DNA of 64,000 nt from Streptomyces atroolivaceus (GCF_000717025.1 NZ_JNXG01000002.1:124001-188000); one strand, 5' to 3'; shown: positions 52,868-61,466, numbered from the stretch's first letter. The notes: a model not told the origin generated them from the sequence alone. Numbers and translations: made by a program.

Positions 52868-54161
52868 CCGCCTGTCCCGGGATGCCCAGGTCCGGAGCCG
52901 CGCCCCGCTCCGGGCCGCTGTGCGCCGGGGCGCCCGCGATCCGCCGGGACGGTGCGCCGCCGCGCAGCCGCATCGAGACCGTCACGGCCGCCAGACCGAG
53001 CACCAGCATGGCGGCACCCGCCCAGGCCGTGGCCCGGAAACCGAAGTCCGCGTCGATCACCGTGCCGCCGAGCCACGGGCCGCTCGTGTTGCCCAGGTTG
53101 AACGCGGCCGTGGTCGTCGCTCCCGCCAGGGTCGGGGCCACACCCGCGACGTTGAACATCCGGGCGTTGAGCGCCGGTGCCGTGTAGAACGCGGACAGTC
53201 CCAGCAGGAACGCGAGAACGACCACGGCGACCTGGTTCGACGCGAACAGGGCCAGGGCCACCAGGAAGACCGTCGAGGCGCTGATGCCGCTCAGCAGCAC
53301 ACCGAAGAGGTGCGCGTCCGCGACCCGGCCGCCGATCGTCGTACCGATCACCGCGCCGACGCCGAACAGCCCGAGCACCCACGGCACCCAGCCCGAATCC
53401 AGTCCCGCCACATCCGTCAGCAGCGGCGCGAGATAGCTGAACGCGCAGAACACGCCGCCGGCCGCGAGCGCCGTGATCACGATCGACAGCCACACCTGAC
53501 GGTCCCGGTAGATCGCGACCTCCCGCCTCAGCTGCGGCTTCTCGTCCGGCAGCGGAATGCGCGGGATGCGTGTGACGACGCCGACCAGCGCCACGGCTGA
53601 CGCCGCGCCCACCGCCCAGAACGCCGAACGCCAGCCGAAGCTCTCCCCGAGGAACGCGCCCAGCGGCACACCCAGGACGTTGGCGATCGACAGCCCGCCG
53701 ATCATCACGGCCATCGCCCTGGCCCGCGCGTTCACCGGCACCATCGCGATGGCGACCGCGGCGCCGACCGCCCAGAAGCCGGCGCACGCCAGCGCACTCA
53801 CCACGCGGGAGACGAACAGCACCTCGTACGTCGGTGCCAGCGCGCCCGCGACCTGGCCCAGCCCGAAGACGGTGATGAGCGCGATGAGGGTCGTACGGCG
53901 GGGCAGCCGCAGGGTGGCGACGGCGAGCAGCGGTGCGCCGACCACCATGCCGATCGCGAAGGCGGATATGAGGAGCCCGGCCTGCGGGATCGACACGTCC
54001 ATGTCCTCGGCGATGGGCGGTAGCAGCCCCGACAGCATGAATTCGCTGGTACCGAGGGCGAAGACCGAGAGGCCGAGGATGTAGACGGCCATCGGCATAC
54101 GGGGACGGCTGGAAGCAGAATCGGGCATGACAGTGGCCAACAGTGTTTTCGTCCCTGTCAT
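52818..54161 (-). CDS. MFS transporter of the Cmx/CmrA (DHA1) type
   Basis: The 447-residue protein has 12 membrane segments and the DHA1 features of chloramphenicol-exporter-like proteins: AVYILGLSVFALGTSEFMLSGLLPPIAEDM in segment 1, VGAPLLAVATLRLPRRTTL (motif A), and SIANVLGVPLGAFLGESFGWRSAFW (antiporter motif C). The C-terminal tail is long and Pro/Ala-rich (about 405-447). It probably exports a drug or arabinose-like compound with proton antiport. ATG 54161 is likely; ATG 54125 (residue 13) is possible. Confidence 0.88.
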   Translation of the reverse strand: MTGTKTLLATVMPDSASSRPRMPMAVYILGLSVFALGTSEFMLSGLLPPIAEDMDVSIPQAGLLISAFAIGMVVGAPLLAVATLRLPRRTTLIALITVFGLGQVAGALAPTYEVLFVSRVVSALACAGFWAVGAAVAIAMVPVNARARAMAVMIGGLSIANVLGVPLGAFLGESFGWRSAFWAVGAASAVALVGVVTRIPRIPLPDEKPQLRREVAIYRDRQVWLSIVITALAAGGVFCAFSYLAPLLTDVAGLDSGWVPWVLGLFGVGAVIGTTIGGRVADAHLFGVLLSGISASTVFLVALALFASNQVAVVVLAFLLGLSAFYTAPALNARMFNVAGVAPTLAGATTTAAFNLGNTSGPWLGGTVIDADFGFRATAWAGAAMLVLGLAAVTVSMRLRGGAPSRRIAGAPAHSGPERGAAPDLGIPGQAVSPEQAAPSGAATPRR

Positions 54162-54171
54162 TCCCCTGTCC

Positions 54172-54281
54172 CAGTGGGTGGGCAGCCCAGTGGGTGGGCA
54201 GCCCGGTGGGTGAGCAGCGCGGTGGTGGGCAGCCCGGTGGGTGAGCGGCTCAGTGGTGGGCAGCTCAGTGGGTGAGCAGCT
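54172..54281. repeat. seven tandem 15-16-bp repeats over the end of the HD-domain gene
   Basis: Units such as CAGTGGGTGGGCAGCC start at 54172, 54188, 54204, 54220, 54235, 54251 and 54266. The last unit contains the stop codon and final residues (LLTH) of the HD-domain gene, so repeat-number change would leave the gene intact but alter its 3' end. Confidence 0.8.
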
Positions 54282-54975
54282 CCAGCTCGGTCGTCAGGTT
54301 CTGCCGGGCCCTCGGCTCCCACTCCGCCGCCCCGTGGGGCGTACGGAACAGCCGGGGCAGCTCCAGCAGCTGCCGCAGGACGGCGGAGCGCCCCTCGCGG
54401 AACGCGTCGTCGGGGACGAAGCCGTACTCCTCCCTTACCTGCGCCGCGTACGCGGCGTACTCCTTGGGGGCCGCCGCCAGGATCGCGAGGTCCGCGTCGC
54501 AGAGCACCTCGCCGTTGGTGTCGCCGTCCGCCGGGTCGTGCGTGACGGTGAGCCGGACCAGCCGCGCGACCTCGGCCGTCGCGGCGTCCGGGACACCCGC
54601 CTCGGGGAGAGCGCGTTCGGCGAGCGCTGCGCTGCGCTCCTCGTTCTCGGAGCGGTCGGGGCGGTAGACCGCGTCATGGAACCAGACGGCGAGGCGCACC
54701 AGGTCCGGGTCGGAGGCGTGGCCGGCCAGGGTGTCGACGCGGTCCAGGACCTGGGTCAGATGGGTGGTGGTGTGGTAGCGCCGCTGGGGTTCGGCCCACC
54801 GCGCGAGGAGGGCGTCGGCGTACGGGTCCGGATCGGGCCCGCGGTCCGTCCCGCCGCGTGCGGCGAGCAGGGTCTCGCGCCAGCGGCCACGGAGTGAGCC
54901 GCCGGTGTCCGGGCTCTCGGAGGTGCCGCGTTCGGAGGTGCCGCTGTCGGATGTGCCGGGGGCGCTGTCGCTCAT
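54265..54975 (-). CDS. HD-domain metal-dependent phosphohydrolase-like protein
   Basis: The 236-residue protein has a Ser/Thr/Glu-rich N-terminal tail, RYHTTTHLTQVLDRVDTL with His residues, the HD pair in LAVWFHDAVYRPDRSENEERSAALAERAL, and VRLTVTHDPADGDTNGEVLCDADLAILAA. This is the predicted HD superfamily metal-dependent phosphohydrolase family seen near DUF4031 genes. The substrate is unknown. ATG 54975 is used. The stop is embedded in the tandem repeat. Confidence 0.82.
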   Translation of the reverse strand: MSDSAPGTSDSGTSERGTSESPDTGGSLRGRWRETLLAARGGTDRGPDPDPYADALLARWAEPQRRYHTTTHLTQVLDRVDTLAGHASDPDLVRLAVWFHDAVYRPDRSENEERSAALAERALPEAGVPDAATAEVARLVRLTVTHDPADGDTNGEVLCDADLAILAAAPKEYAAYAAQVREEYGFVPDDAFREGRSAVLRQLLELPRLFRTPHGAAEWEPRARQNLTTELELLTH

Positions 54976-55048
54976 ACGCCGAGGGTAGGACGTACGCGCC
55001 CGGGGACGGTCCGCCCCCCGGCCGGCGGGCCGGGGGACGGGCCGCCGC

Positions 55049-56089
55049 TCAGTGACCGGGCGGCGTGTCCAGGGCCAGTGCCGCGTACGTCGCCAGCCAG
55101 TGGTCCGAGGAGAAGTCACCGGAGGACACGGTCGGCAGCCCGAACGCGAGATGTGCCTCGGCGGAGGCCAGGAGGGCGGTACGGGCCGGGCCTTCCGGGA
55201 GTGCGCCGGCGATCGAACGGAGGGCGGCCGCCCGGCTCAGGGTGAGACCGAGGAGGTGGCCGATCTGCGGGTCGGCGTGGTCGGAGACCACCGGCGGGTC
55301 GAGCAGGGTGGAGTCGGGCGCGGCGGAGACCAGGTCGGGCAGGAACGCGGCGATCCAGGTACGGAACTCCGCCACCGGCAGCACCCGCCTCATCGCGTCG
55401 GCCTCGGCCAGGGCGGGGGAGAGGAAGTCCTGGCCGGAGGGTTCCCAGTGGGCGGGGGCGTCGTGGTCGTCGGTGAACCAGGTCCTCAGCCGGTCCGTCG
55501 CCGCGTCGAGGACCGGCGCCGGCAGCCCGGCGGTCCCGCCCGCGTCGAGGATCAGGCCCAGGCCGAAGGCGCTGTTGTTGTGGACGCCGTGCCGGACCGG
55601 GTACGTGGCCTTGGGCAGCCAGGCGCCGAGCAGGTCGCCGACCGCTGCCACACCGAGGGCCAGGGCGTCGGCCCAGCGGTCGCCGTCGGGCGTGGCGAGG
55701 GCCCGGCACTCGGCGGCGAGCGCGATCAGCCAGGCCCAGCCGTAGGGACGCTCGAAGTACGGCCGGCCGCGCAGGTAGGACGCCTCGACGGCGATGTTCG
55801 CGTGGGTCAGATGGGTGTCGAGCACCTCGCGGATACGGGTGGTGAGGGTGGCCGGAAGATCGCCGGTGGTGGAGAAGCGGCGCACGATGCGGACGAGCAG
55901 CCAGTGCATGTGCACCGTGGAGTGCCAGTCGTAGCCCCCGTAGAACGCGGGGTGCAGCGTGCGGGGCGCGACGAGTTCCTCGGGCCCGGTGTAGAGGTGG
56001 GCGGGCGCGTTGGGGTATTCGCGTACGACGTTGGCGAGGGCCAGTTCCGCGAAGGGGACGGCGTACGCGGCGGGGAGCGCGGGGGACAT
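55049..56089 (-). CDS. DUF2891 family protein in the 5-oxoproline module
   Basis: The 346-residue soluble protein is DUF2891 throughout: HPAFYGGYDWHSTVHMHWLLVRI, ASYLRGRPYFERPYGWAWLIALAAE, PVRHGVHNNSAFGLGLILD, HLAFGLPTVSSGDFSSDHWLATYAALAL. The alpha/alpha-toroid-like pattern with conserved His and Trp suggests a hydrolase or lyase on a small substrate. GGAG 8 bases upstream sets ATG 56089. It is last in the run DUF969-DUF979-DUF2891, so the GntR protein probably controls it. No biochemical role is established to my knowledge. Confidence 0.85.
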   Translation of the reverse strand: MSPALPAAYAVPFAELALANVVREYPNAPAHLYTGPEELVAPRTLHPAFYGGYDWHSTVHMHWLLVRIVRRFSTTGDLPATLTTRIREVLDTHLTHANIAVEASYLRGRPYFERPYGWAWLIALAAECRALATPDGDRWADALALGVAAVGDLLGAWLPKATYPVRHGVHNNSAFGLGLILDAGGTAGLPAPVLDAATDRLRTWFTDDHDAPAHWEPSGQDFLSPALAEADAMRRVLPVAEFRTWIAAFLPDLVSAAPDSTLLDPPVVSDHADPQIGHLLGLTLSRAAALRSIAGALPEGPARTALLASAEAHLAFGLPTVSSGDFSSDHWLATYAALALDTPPGH

Positions 56090-56217
56090 CGGGGGCTCCA
56101 GAGAGGTGGGCGAGCGGCTCGGGTCAGGGGGCGGTCCGGGTCGGGGTGATCCCGGGCCGAGGGGGGGCGTCCGGTCCGGGGTGATCCGGGCCGAGGGGGG
56201 GGGCGGGGTGGTCCGGG

Positions 56218-57186
56218 TCAGAAGGCGAAGAGGGCCATGATCGCGACGTTGCAGACCAGCAGGGCCGCCGCCGTGGGGAGCTGGGCCTTGATCGGGCCGT
56301 ACTGGTCCTTGAGTTCGAGGAGCGCCGCCGGGACCAGGTTGAAGTTGGCGGCCATCGGCGTGACGAGCGTGCCGCAGAAGCCGCACAGCATGCCGATCGC
56401 GAGGACGGCGGGTGCGTTGCCGTTCATCTGCTCGATGAGGACGGGCCAGCCGATCGCGGCGGTCATCACCGGGAACGCGGCGAAGGCATTGCCCATGACG
56501 ATGGTGAACAGCGCCATGCCGCAGCAGTAGACGGCCACGGCCACGAACTGCTGACCGTCCGGCAGCACCGCCTCGCTGATCCTTCGGACCTGCTCGCCGA
56601 CGCCGGCCGTCTGGAAGATCGAGCCGAGGACGGAGAGCAGCTGAGGCAGGATCAGCGCCCAGCCCATCGATTCGAGCATGTTGCGACCGGAGTGCAGCGG
56701 GACGGAGACCTTCCGCTCGCGCAGGAGCACCATGCCCACGACCAGCGCGGCGACAGCGCCGACGCCCAGGCCGAGGATGGTCTCGTACCCCGGCTCCAGG
56801 ACCGGTTCGCCACCGATCTTCCAGTCCTTCACCAGCGTCGCGCAGATCATCGCGACGACGGGGATGGTGAGGGCCGGAAGGAACAGCTTGTTGCCGAGCA
56901 GGGCGGCCGAGGCGGCACGCTTCTCGCGGGGCGGGGTGTGCGACTCGCCCTTGCCGGTGAGACCGCAGCCACCCAGGACGATCAGGAGCAGGACGGCGAC
57001 GCCCAGCGGTTCGGCGGGGAGGGACTTGTCGACGACTCCGGTGGAGTAGAAGAAGGCGGCGCCCAGCAGGCCCCAGAAGCCGGCGGAGCCGAAGCGCCTG
57101 GGGTTGGTGCGGTCCATGACCATCTGCGCGGCCATGACGAGGAACACCGCGCCGACCAGCCAGAAGAAGTGCTCGGACTTGATCAC
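56218..57186 (-). CDS. DUF979 membrane protein, putative 5-oxoproline transporter subunit
   Basis: The 322-residue protein has about nine hydrophobic segments and the DUF979 motifs (FFWLVGAVFLVMAAQMVMDRTNPRRFGSAGFWGLLG, MGNAFAAFPVMTAAIGWPVL, GFCGTLVTPMAANFNLVPAALLEL). GTG 57186 overlaps the DUF969 stop (GTGA), so the two proteins are made together and probably form one transporter. The link with pxpABC through a common regulator suggests 5-oxoproline or a related cyclic amino acid as substrate. Confidence 0.85.
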   Translation of the reverse strand: MIKSEHFFWLVGAVFLVMAAQMVMDRTNPRRFGSAGFWGLLGAAFFYSTGVVDKSLPAEPLGVAVLLLIVLGGCGLTGKGESHTPPREKRAASAALLGNKLFLPALTIPVVAMICATLVKDWKIGGEPVLEPGYETILGLGVGAVAALVVGMVLLRERKVSVPLHSGRNMLESMGWALILPQLLSVLGSIFQTAGVGEQVRRISEAVLPDGQQFVAVAVYCCGMALFTIVMGNAFAAFPVMTAAIGWPVLIEQMNGNAPAVLAIGMLCGFCGTLVTPMAANFNLVPAALLELKDQYGPIKAQLPTAAALLVCNVAIMALFAF

Positions 57187-57914
57187 TTGGCGTCCTCCGT
57201 CCGGAGCCCGGCGTGTGCCGTCAGGTCGTTCTCGGCGGCGGCGACGGCGAGTTCGCGCTCCAGCTGCCGGTCCAGGTTGAGCAGGCGGGCCCCGTGGATC
57301 AGGAAGGCGCAGATCGCGGAGGGGATCGCCCACAGGGCCAGGTGCAGGGGCTCGAGGTGCTGGCCGTACGTGGAGTTCACGAAGCCGGTGATCAGCAGGA
57401 TCGATCCGATGGCGATGAAGCAGTCCTCACCGAAGAAGACTCCGATCGTGTCGGCGCCGGACGCGTGCGAGCGGACCTTCTCGCGCAGCCTTTGCGGCAG
57501 CGGACGGCCCGCCTTGGCCTCGGCGGCCGCCTCGGCCATCGGGGCGATCAGCGGCCGCACGCTCTGCGCGGGGCCGCCGATGCTGGTCAGGCCGACGGAG
57601 GCGGTGAGCTGCCGTATCAGCAGGTAGAGAGTCAGGAACCGGCCGGTGGTCAGCTTGCCCAGCTTGCCGATGAGGTTACGGGCCTGCTCCTGGAGTCCGT
57701 AGCGCTCCAGGAGTCCGATGACCGGCAGCGTGATGACGAAGACGGTCACCGAACGGGCGGAGGCGAAGCTGTTGCCGAACGTGGCCAGCACCTCCTGCGG
57801 CGAGAGCTTGCCGAGCAGCCCCGTGACGATGCCGGCGGCACCCACCACGAGCAGGGGATTGCGGCGGGTGGCGAATCCGAGGATCACCACGAGCACGCCG
57901 AGGAGAACGATCAC
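57183..57914 (-). CDS. DUF969 membrane protein, putative 5-oxoproline transporter subunit
   Basis: The 243-residue protein has about six hydrophobic segments and DUF969 motifs (VILGFATRRNPLLVVGAAGIVTGLL, VITLPVIGLLERYGLQEQAR, QLTASVGLTSIGGPAQSVRPLIAPMAEAAAE). The GTG start with AAGAAGG 7 bases upstream lies about 62 bases after the predicted transcription start. It heads the DUF969-DUF979-DUF2891 operon, driven by a promoter whose spacer holds the GntR operator. Confidence 0.85.
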   Translation of the reverse strand: MIVLLGVLVVILGFATRRNPLLVVGAAGIVTGLLGKLSPQEVLATFGNSFASARSVTVFVITLPVIGLLERYGLQEQARNLIGKLGKLTTGRFLTLYLLIRQLTASVGLTSIGGPAQSVRPLIAPMAEAAAEAKAGRPLPQRLREKVRSHASGADTIGVFFGEDCFIAIGSILLITGFVNSTYGQHLEPLHLALWAIPSAICAFLIHGARLLNLDRQLERELAVAAAENDLTAHAGLRTEDAK

Positions 57915-57982
57915 GCGTCGGCCTTCTTCCGCGCAGGGACGTGGCGGTGCACGGTCCTGGTCAGACGGGGTTGGTACGCGAG

Positions 57983-58012
57983 ACCTTAGGGTCTTGTTCA
58001 ACAATCCCACAA
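57983..58012 (-). promoter_or_regulatory. promoter of the DUF969 operon with operator in its spacer
   Basis: On the minus strand: TTGTGG (58012-58007), an 18-base spacer starting GATTGTTGAACAAGA, then TAAGGT (57988-57983). TTGTTCAACAA (57994-58004, plus strand) is a perfect palindrome matching the core of the pxpA operator. Confidence 0.7.
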
Positions 58013-58153
58013 GGGTGTGGGCTACATCGATCCGAATCGGCGGCGTGGGAGAGCGGGGTGACGGGTGGCTTATCCGGCTTCGCCCGCATCCGAGGCGGAG
58101 TGCGGGTGCTTCGGGAGTGGAGGGATGGGGCGCGGATCGTGGAACGACGGCGG

Positions 58154-58879
58154 CTACCGCTCGGTGAGCCGCTGCGCGTACGCCTCCGCCAGTTGGCGCC
58201 GGGAATCCTCCAGGTAGAAGGCGAGCATCCGCTCCGCGCCGGCCGCGTCCCCCTTGGCCAGCCGGTCCGTGATCTCACGGTTGCGGGTGAGATAGGGCTC
58301 GTGGAAGCGCCGGGGGTCGGCCATCACGTGGAAGGCGAGCCGCAGTTCGGCGAGGACGTTGCGCATCAGTTCGTCGGTGCGGGGGCTGTCCGCCAGGCCG
58401 GCCAGCGCCTGGTGGAAGCGGATGTTGGCGGTGGAGCAGGCGGGCCAGTCGTCCTGGAGCGCGGCCTGCTCGCCCGTCGACACCGCCGCCTCGACCGCCG
58501 TCAGGTCGAACGGGGGCTCGCCCAGGGCCCGCAGGGCCGCGCACTCGACGAGGAGCCGCACCCGGTAGATGTCGACCAGGTCGTCCACGGCCAGGACGCG
58601 GACGAAGACGCCCCGGTTGAGACGGTGCTCCAGGAGGCGTTCGTGCGACAGCAGGCGGAACGCCTCGCGCAGTGTGTTGCGGGACACGGCCAGGGCGCCG
58701 CTGATGCTCTCCTCGGACAGGCGGCTGCCCGGCGGGAAGTAGCCCTCGGTGATCCGGTCCCGCAGGACGGCGGCGACCCGCTCGGCCGTACCGGACCGCT
58801 CCAGGGAGGCGCTGTGCGTCGCCAGTTCCGAGAGGTCCGGCGTGCCGCCGGTCCTCCCGCCGTCCGTCGTCCCCGCCAT
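58154..58879 (-). CDS. GntR/FCD-family regulator of the 5-oxoproline genes
   Basis: The 241-residue protein has a GntR winged helix (RVAAVLRDRITEGYFPPGSRLSEESISGALAVSRNTLREAFRLLSHERLLEHRLNRGVFV, about 34-93) and an FCD helical effector domain (about 105-230) with metal-binding residues (FHQALAGLADSP, HVMADP, RNREITDRLAKGD). It is flanked by the DUF969 operon and pxpABC, and near-identical palindromes sit in the promoters of both. It very likely represses both transcripts and is released by 5-oxoproline or a related acid. Confidence 0.88.
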   Translation of the reverse strand: MAGTTDGGRTGGTPDLSELATHSASLERSGTAERVAAVLRDRITEGYFPPGSRLSEESISGALAVSRNTLREAFRLLSHERLLEHRLNRGVFVRVLAVDDLVDIYRVRLLVECAALRALGEPPFDLTAVEAAVSTGEQAALQDDWPACSTANIRFHQALAGLADSPRTDELMRNVLAELRLAFHVMADPRRFHEPYLTRNREITDRLAKGDAAGAERMLAFYLEDSRRQLAEAYAQRLTER

Positions 58880-59048
58880 GCCCGTCCCCTGTCTGTCGCG
58901 TCTGTGGCGCCTGTCGTACGGTCGTGTCTGCCGCGGCCGCCGCGCCCGCTGTCTCCGGAACGCAGGGCGTGGCCTGGTGTCCCGTCAACTGCGCGCGGTG
59001 CGCGGTGCCCAGTGAACCGTACGAGTGTCTCAGGCGGCGGGCGGACTC

Positions 59049-59077
59049 TTGTCAGATTGTTGAACAATCGCTAGCGT
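59049..59077 (+). promoter_or_regulatory. pxpA promoter, probably giving a leaderless mRNA
   Basis: TTGTCA (59049-59054), 17-base spacer, TAGCGT (59072-59077). The expected start point about 7 bases on is the G of the pxpA GTG at 59084, so there is no room for a ribosome site. Confidence 0.65.
59055..59069. promoter_or_regulatory. GntR-type operator in the pxpA promoter spacer
   Basis: GATTGTTGAACAATC is a perfect 15-bp palindrome about a central G that fills the spacer between -35 and -10. Twelve of these bases recur in the DUF969 promoter at the same place. Confidence 0.75.
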
Positions 59078-59083
59078 GCGCTC

Positions 59084-59872
59084 GTGACGGATCTGACGAG
59101 TGTGACGCGCCCCCCGAGGCCGATGGACCTCAACGCGGACCTGGGTGAAGGGTTCGGACGCTGGACCCTCACCGAGGACGAGGCGCTGCTGACCTGTGTC
59201 ACCAGCGCCAACGTGGCCTGCGGCTTCCACGCGGGCGACGCCTCCGTGATGCGGCGGGTCTGCGACACGGCGGCGGAGCGGGGCGTACGCATCGGGGCGC
59301 AGGTCTCCTACCGTGACCTGGCCGGGTTCGGGCGGCGCGCCATGGACGTGCCGGCGGCCGAGCTGACGGCCGAGATCGCCTACCAGATCGGCGCCCTGCG
59401 GGTCTTCGCGGAGGCGGCCGGCTCGACCGTCTCGTACGTGAAACCGCACGGCGCCCTCTACAACCGTGTCGTCCACGACGAGGAGCAGGCCGCCGCCGTC
59501 GTCGCGGGCGTGCTGCTCGCCGGTGGCCGCCCGGCCGTCCTCGGGCTGCCCGGTTCGCGGCTGCTCGCGCATGCGGAGGCGGCGGGGCTGACCTCCGTCG
59601 AGGAGGCCTTCGCCGATCGCGCCTACACCCCGCGGGGCACGCTCGTGCCACGGGGCGAGGCGGGCGCCGTGGTGCACGACGCGGACGAGGTCGTACGCCG
59701 CAGTGTCGGCATGGCCGTCGACGGCGCGGTGACCGGGGTGGACGGCAGCCGGATAGCGGTCACGGCCCGGTCGCTGTGCGTCCACGGGGACACCCCGGGG
59801 GCCGCGGCGCTGGCGCTGCGGGTCCGGACGGCGCTGGAGGAAGCGGGCGTCAGCGTGCGGGCGTTCGCGTGA
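59084..59872 (+). CDS. pxpA: 5-oxoprolinase subunit PxpA (LamB/YcsF family)
   Basis: The 262-residue protein has the LamB/YcsF signatures MDLNADLGEGFGRW, TSANVACGFHAGDASVMRR, AYQIGALR, YVKPHGALYNRV and LCVHGDTPGA. PxpA works with PxpBC to open 5-oxoproline (pyroglutamate) to glutamate using ATP. The GTG start is directly at the predicted transcription start. Its stop overlaps the pxpB start (GTGA). Confidence 0.93.
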   Translation: MTDLTSVTRPPRPMDLNADLGEGFGRWTLTEDEALLTCVTSANVACGFHAGDASVMRRVCDTAAERGVRIGAQVSYRDLAGFGRRAMDVPAAELTAEIAYQIGALRVFAEAAGSTVSYVKPHGALYNRVVHDEEQAAAVVAGVLLAGGRPAVLGLPGSRLLAHAEAAGLTSVEEAFADRAYTPRGTLVPRGEAGAVVHDADEVVRRSVGMAVDGAVTGVDGSRIAVTARSLCVHGDTPGAAALALRVRTALEEAGVSVRAFA

Positions 59873-60504
59873 GCGGCATCCGGGTGCTGGAGGCCGGACC
59901 GCGCGCCCTCCTCGTGGAACTGGCCTCCGGCGACGACGCGGAGGCCTTCCACGCGGAGCTGCTCCGACGCCGGGAGGCGGGGGAGCTCCCCGCCGTGCGC
60001 GAGATCGTCCCCGGGGCCCGGACAGTGCTGCTGGACGGGGTGGAGGACCGCACGCTCGCGGGGCGGCTGCGGTCATGGACCGTGCCGCCGCTGAGCCGGG
60101 AGGCGGGGGAGGCCGTCGAGATACCCGTCGTCTACGACGGCCCGGACCTCGCCGATGTGGCCGACGCCTGGGGCGTCGCCGTCGACGAGGTGTCCCGCAT
60201 CCACGCCCGTACGGAATTCCGGGTGGCCTTCTGCGGGTTCGCGCCCGGTTTCGGATACCTCACGGGTCTGCCCGGACACCTGCACGTGCCGCGCCGGGCC
60301 ACGCCCCGGACCCGGGTGCCGGCCGGCGCGCTGGCCCTCGCGGGCCCGTACACCGGGGTCTATCCGCGCCCGTCCCCCGGTGGCTGGCAGCTCATCGGCC
60401 GGATGCCGGAGCCGGGCACCCTCTGGGACCCGGCACGCGAACCGGCCGCGCTGCTCGGGCCCGGGGCCCGTGTGCGCTTCGTGCCGGCGGGGGTGCACGC
60501 ATGA
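59869..60504 (+). CDS. pxpB: 5-oxoprolinase subunit PxpB
   Basis: The 211-residue allophanate-hydrolase-subunit-1-like protein (KipI family) shows RALLVELASGDDAEAFHAEL, VREIVPGARTVLLDGV, and FCGFAPGFGYLTGLPGHLHVPRRATPRTRVPAGALALAGPYTGVYPRPSPGGWQLIGR condensed in the C-terminal cyclophilin-like half. It forms the PxpBC complex that phosphorylates or carries the substrate for PxpA. It is coupled to pxpA and pxpC by four-base overlaps at both ends. Confidence 0.93.
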   Translation: MSGIRVLEAGPRALLVELASGDDAEAFHAELLRRREAGELPAVREIVPGARTVLLDGVEDRTLAGRLRSWTVPPLSREAGEAVEIPVVYDGPDLADVADAWGVAVDEVSRIHARTEFRVAFCGFAPGFGYLTGLPGHLHVPRRATPRTRVPAGALALAGPYTGVYPRPSPGGWQLIGRMPEPGTLWDPAREPAALLGPGARVRFVPAGVHA

Positions 60505-61361
60505 GCCCGGGGCTCGAAGTGGTCAGGGCGGGCGCCCTGACCACGGTGCAGGACGAGGGCCGCGCGGGCTGGGCCCACCTCGGCGTACCCCGGGCCGGGG
60601 CGCTGGACGGGCCCGCCCGGCGGCTGGCCAACCGGCTCGTCGGCAACGCGCCGGACGCGGCGGTGCTGGAGACCACCCTCACGGGGTGCGCGGTCCGGGT
60701 GACCGGCACCCGGCCGGTGCTCGCCGTCGTCGGCGGTGCGGGGTGCCGGGTCACGGTGGACGGCCGCCCGGCCCCGTGGGGCGCGCCCGTCCGGGTGCCC
60801 GGGGGCGCGGTGCTGGAGGCCGGGCCGGCGGTGCACGGGCTGCGTGGCTATCTGGCCTTCGCGGGCGGCCTGGTGCCCGAACCGGTACTCGGCAGCAGAT
60901 CCGCCGACCTGCTCTCGGGGCTCGGTCCGCCCGTCCTGCGCGAGGGTGACGTCCTGCCGCTGGGGCGGCCGGGCGGCGCCCCCTGTGCCGACACCGTGCC
61001 CTGGCCGGGTGTCCCCGCCGAGCTGGTGCTGCCCCTGCACGCGGGGCCCCGCGACGACTGGTTCACGGAGGCGGCCCTGCGCACGCTCACCACCGCGGCG
61101 TACCGGGTCTCCGAGCGGAGCAACCGCATCGGACTGCGCATGGAGGGCCCCTCCCTGGCGCGTGCCAGGGAGGGTGAGCTCCCCAGCGAGGGCATGGTGC
61201 TGGGAGCCGTCCAGGTGCCGCCGGACGGGCTTCCCGTGGTGTTCCTCAACGACCATCCGACGACCGGTGGTTACCCGGTCGTGGGCGTGGTCGCGGAGAC
61301 CGCGCTGGCGGGGGCGGCGCAGGCGGTCCCGGGGACGCCGGTGCGCTTCGTGCGCGCGTGA
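60501..61361 (+). CDS. pxpC: 5-oxoprolinase subunit PxpC
   Basis: The 286-residue allophanate-hydrolase-subunit-2-like protein (KipA family) has LEVVRAGALTTVQDEGRAGWAHLGVPRAGALDGPARRLANRLVGN at its start, ERSNRIGLRMEGPSLA and GMVLGAVQVPPDGLPVVFLNDHPTTGGYPVVGVV at its end. ATG 60501 overlaps the pxpB stop (ATGA). It completes the pxpABC 5-oxoprolinase operon. Confidence 0.93.
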   Translation: MSPGLEVVRAGALTTVQDEGRAGWAHLGVPRAGALDGPARRLANRLVGNAPDAAVLETTLTGCAVRVTGTRPVLAVVGGAGCRVTVDGRPAPWGAPVRVPGGAVLEAGPAVHGLRGYLAFAGGLVPEPVLGSRSADLLSGLGPPVLREGDVLPLGRPGGAPCADTVPWPGVPAELVLPLHAGPRDDWFTEAALRTLTTAAYRVSERSNRIGLRMEGPSLARAREGELPSEGMVLGAVQVPPDGLPVVFLNDHPTTGGYPVVGVVAETALAGAAQAVPGTPVRFVRA

Positions 61362-61425
61362 CGGGAACGCGGTGAGGGGCCGGGCGACAGGGGGGTGGGC
61401 CTGCCTCCCCGAGGTTCCGCTTGAC

Positions 61426-61466
61426 GTTACCGAAGCGTAACTTACCGGTGAGTTACCTCAGGTAAC
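61426..61466. promoter_or_regulatory. GTTAC/GTAAC palindromes upstream of the lipase gene
   Basis: GTTAC-N6-GTAAC (61426-61441) is followed by the perfect GTTACCTCAGGTAAC (61452-61466); TTACCGG lies between. This looks like a double operator of a TetR- or MerR-type regulator encoded elsewhere. A TTGACG at 61421 overlaps the first repeat and may be the -35 box. Confidence 0.55.
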
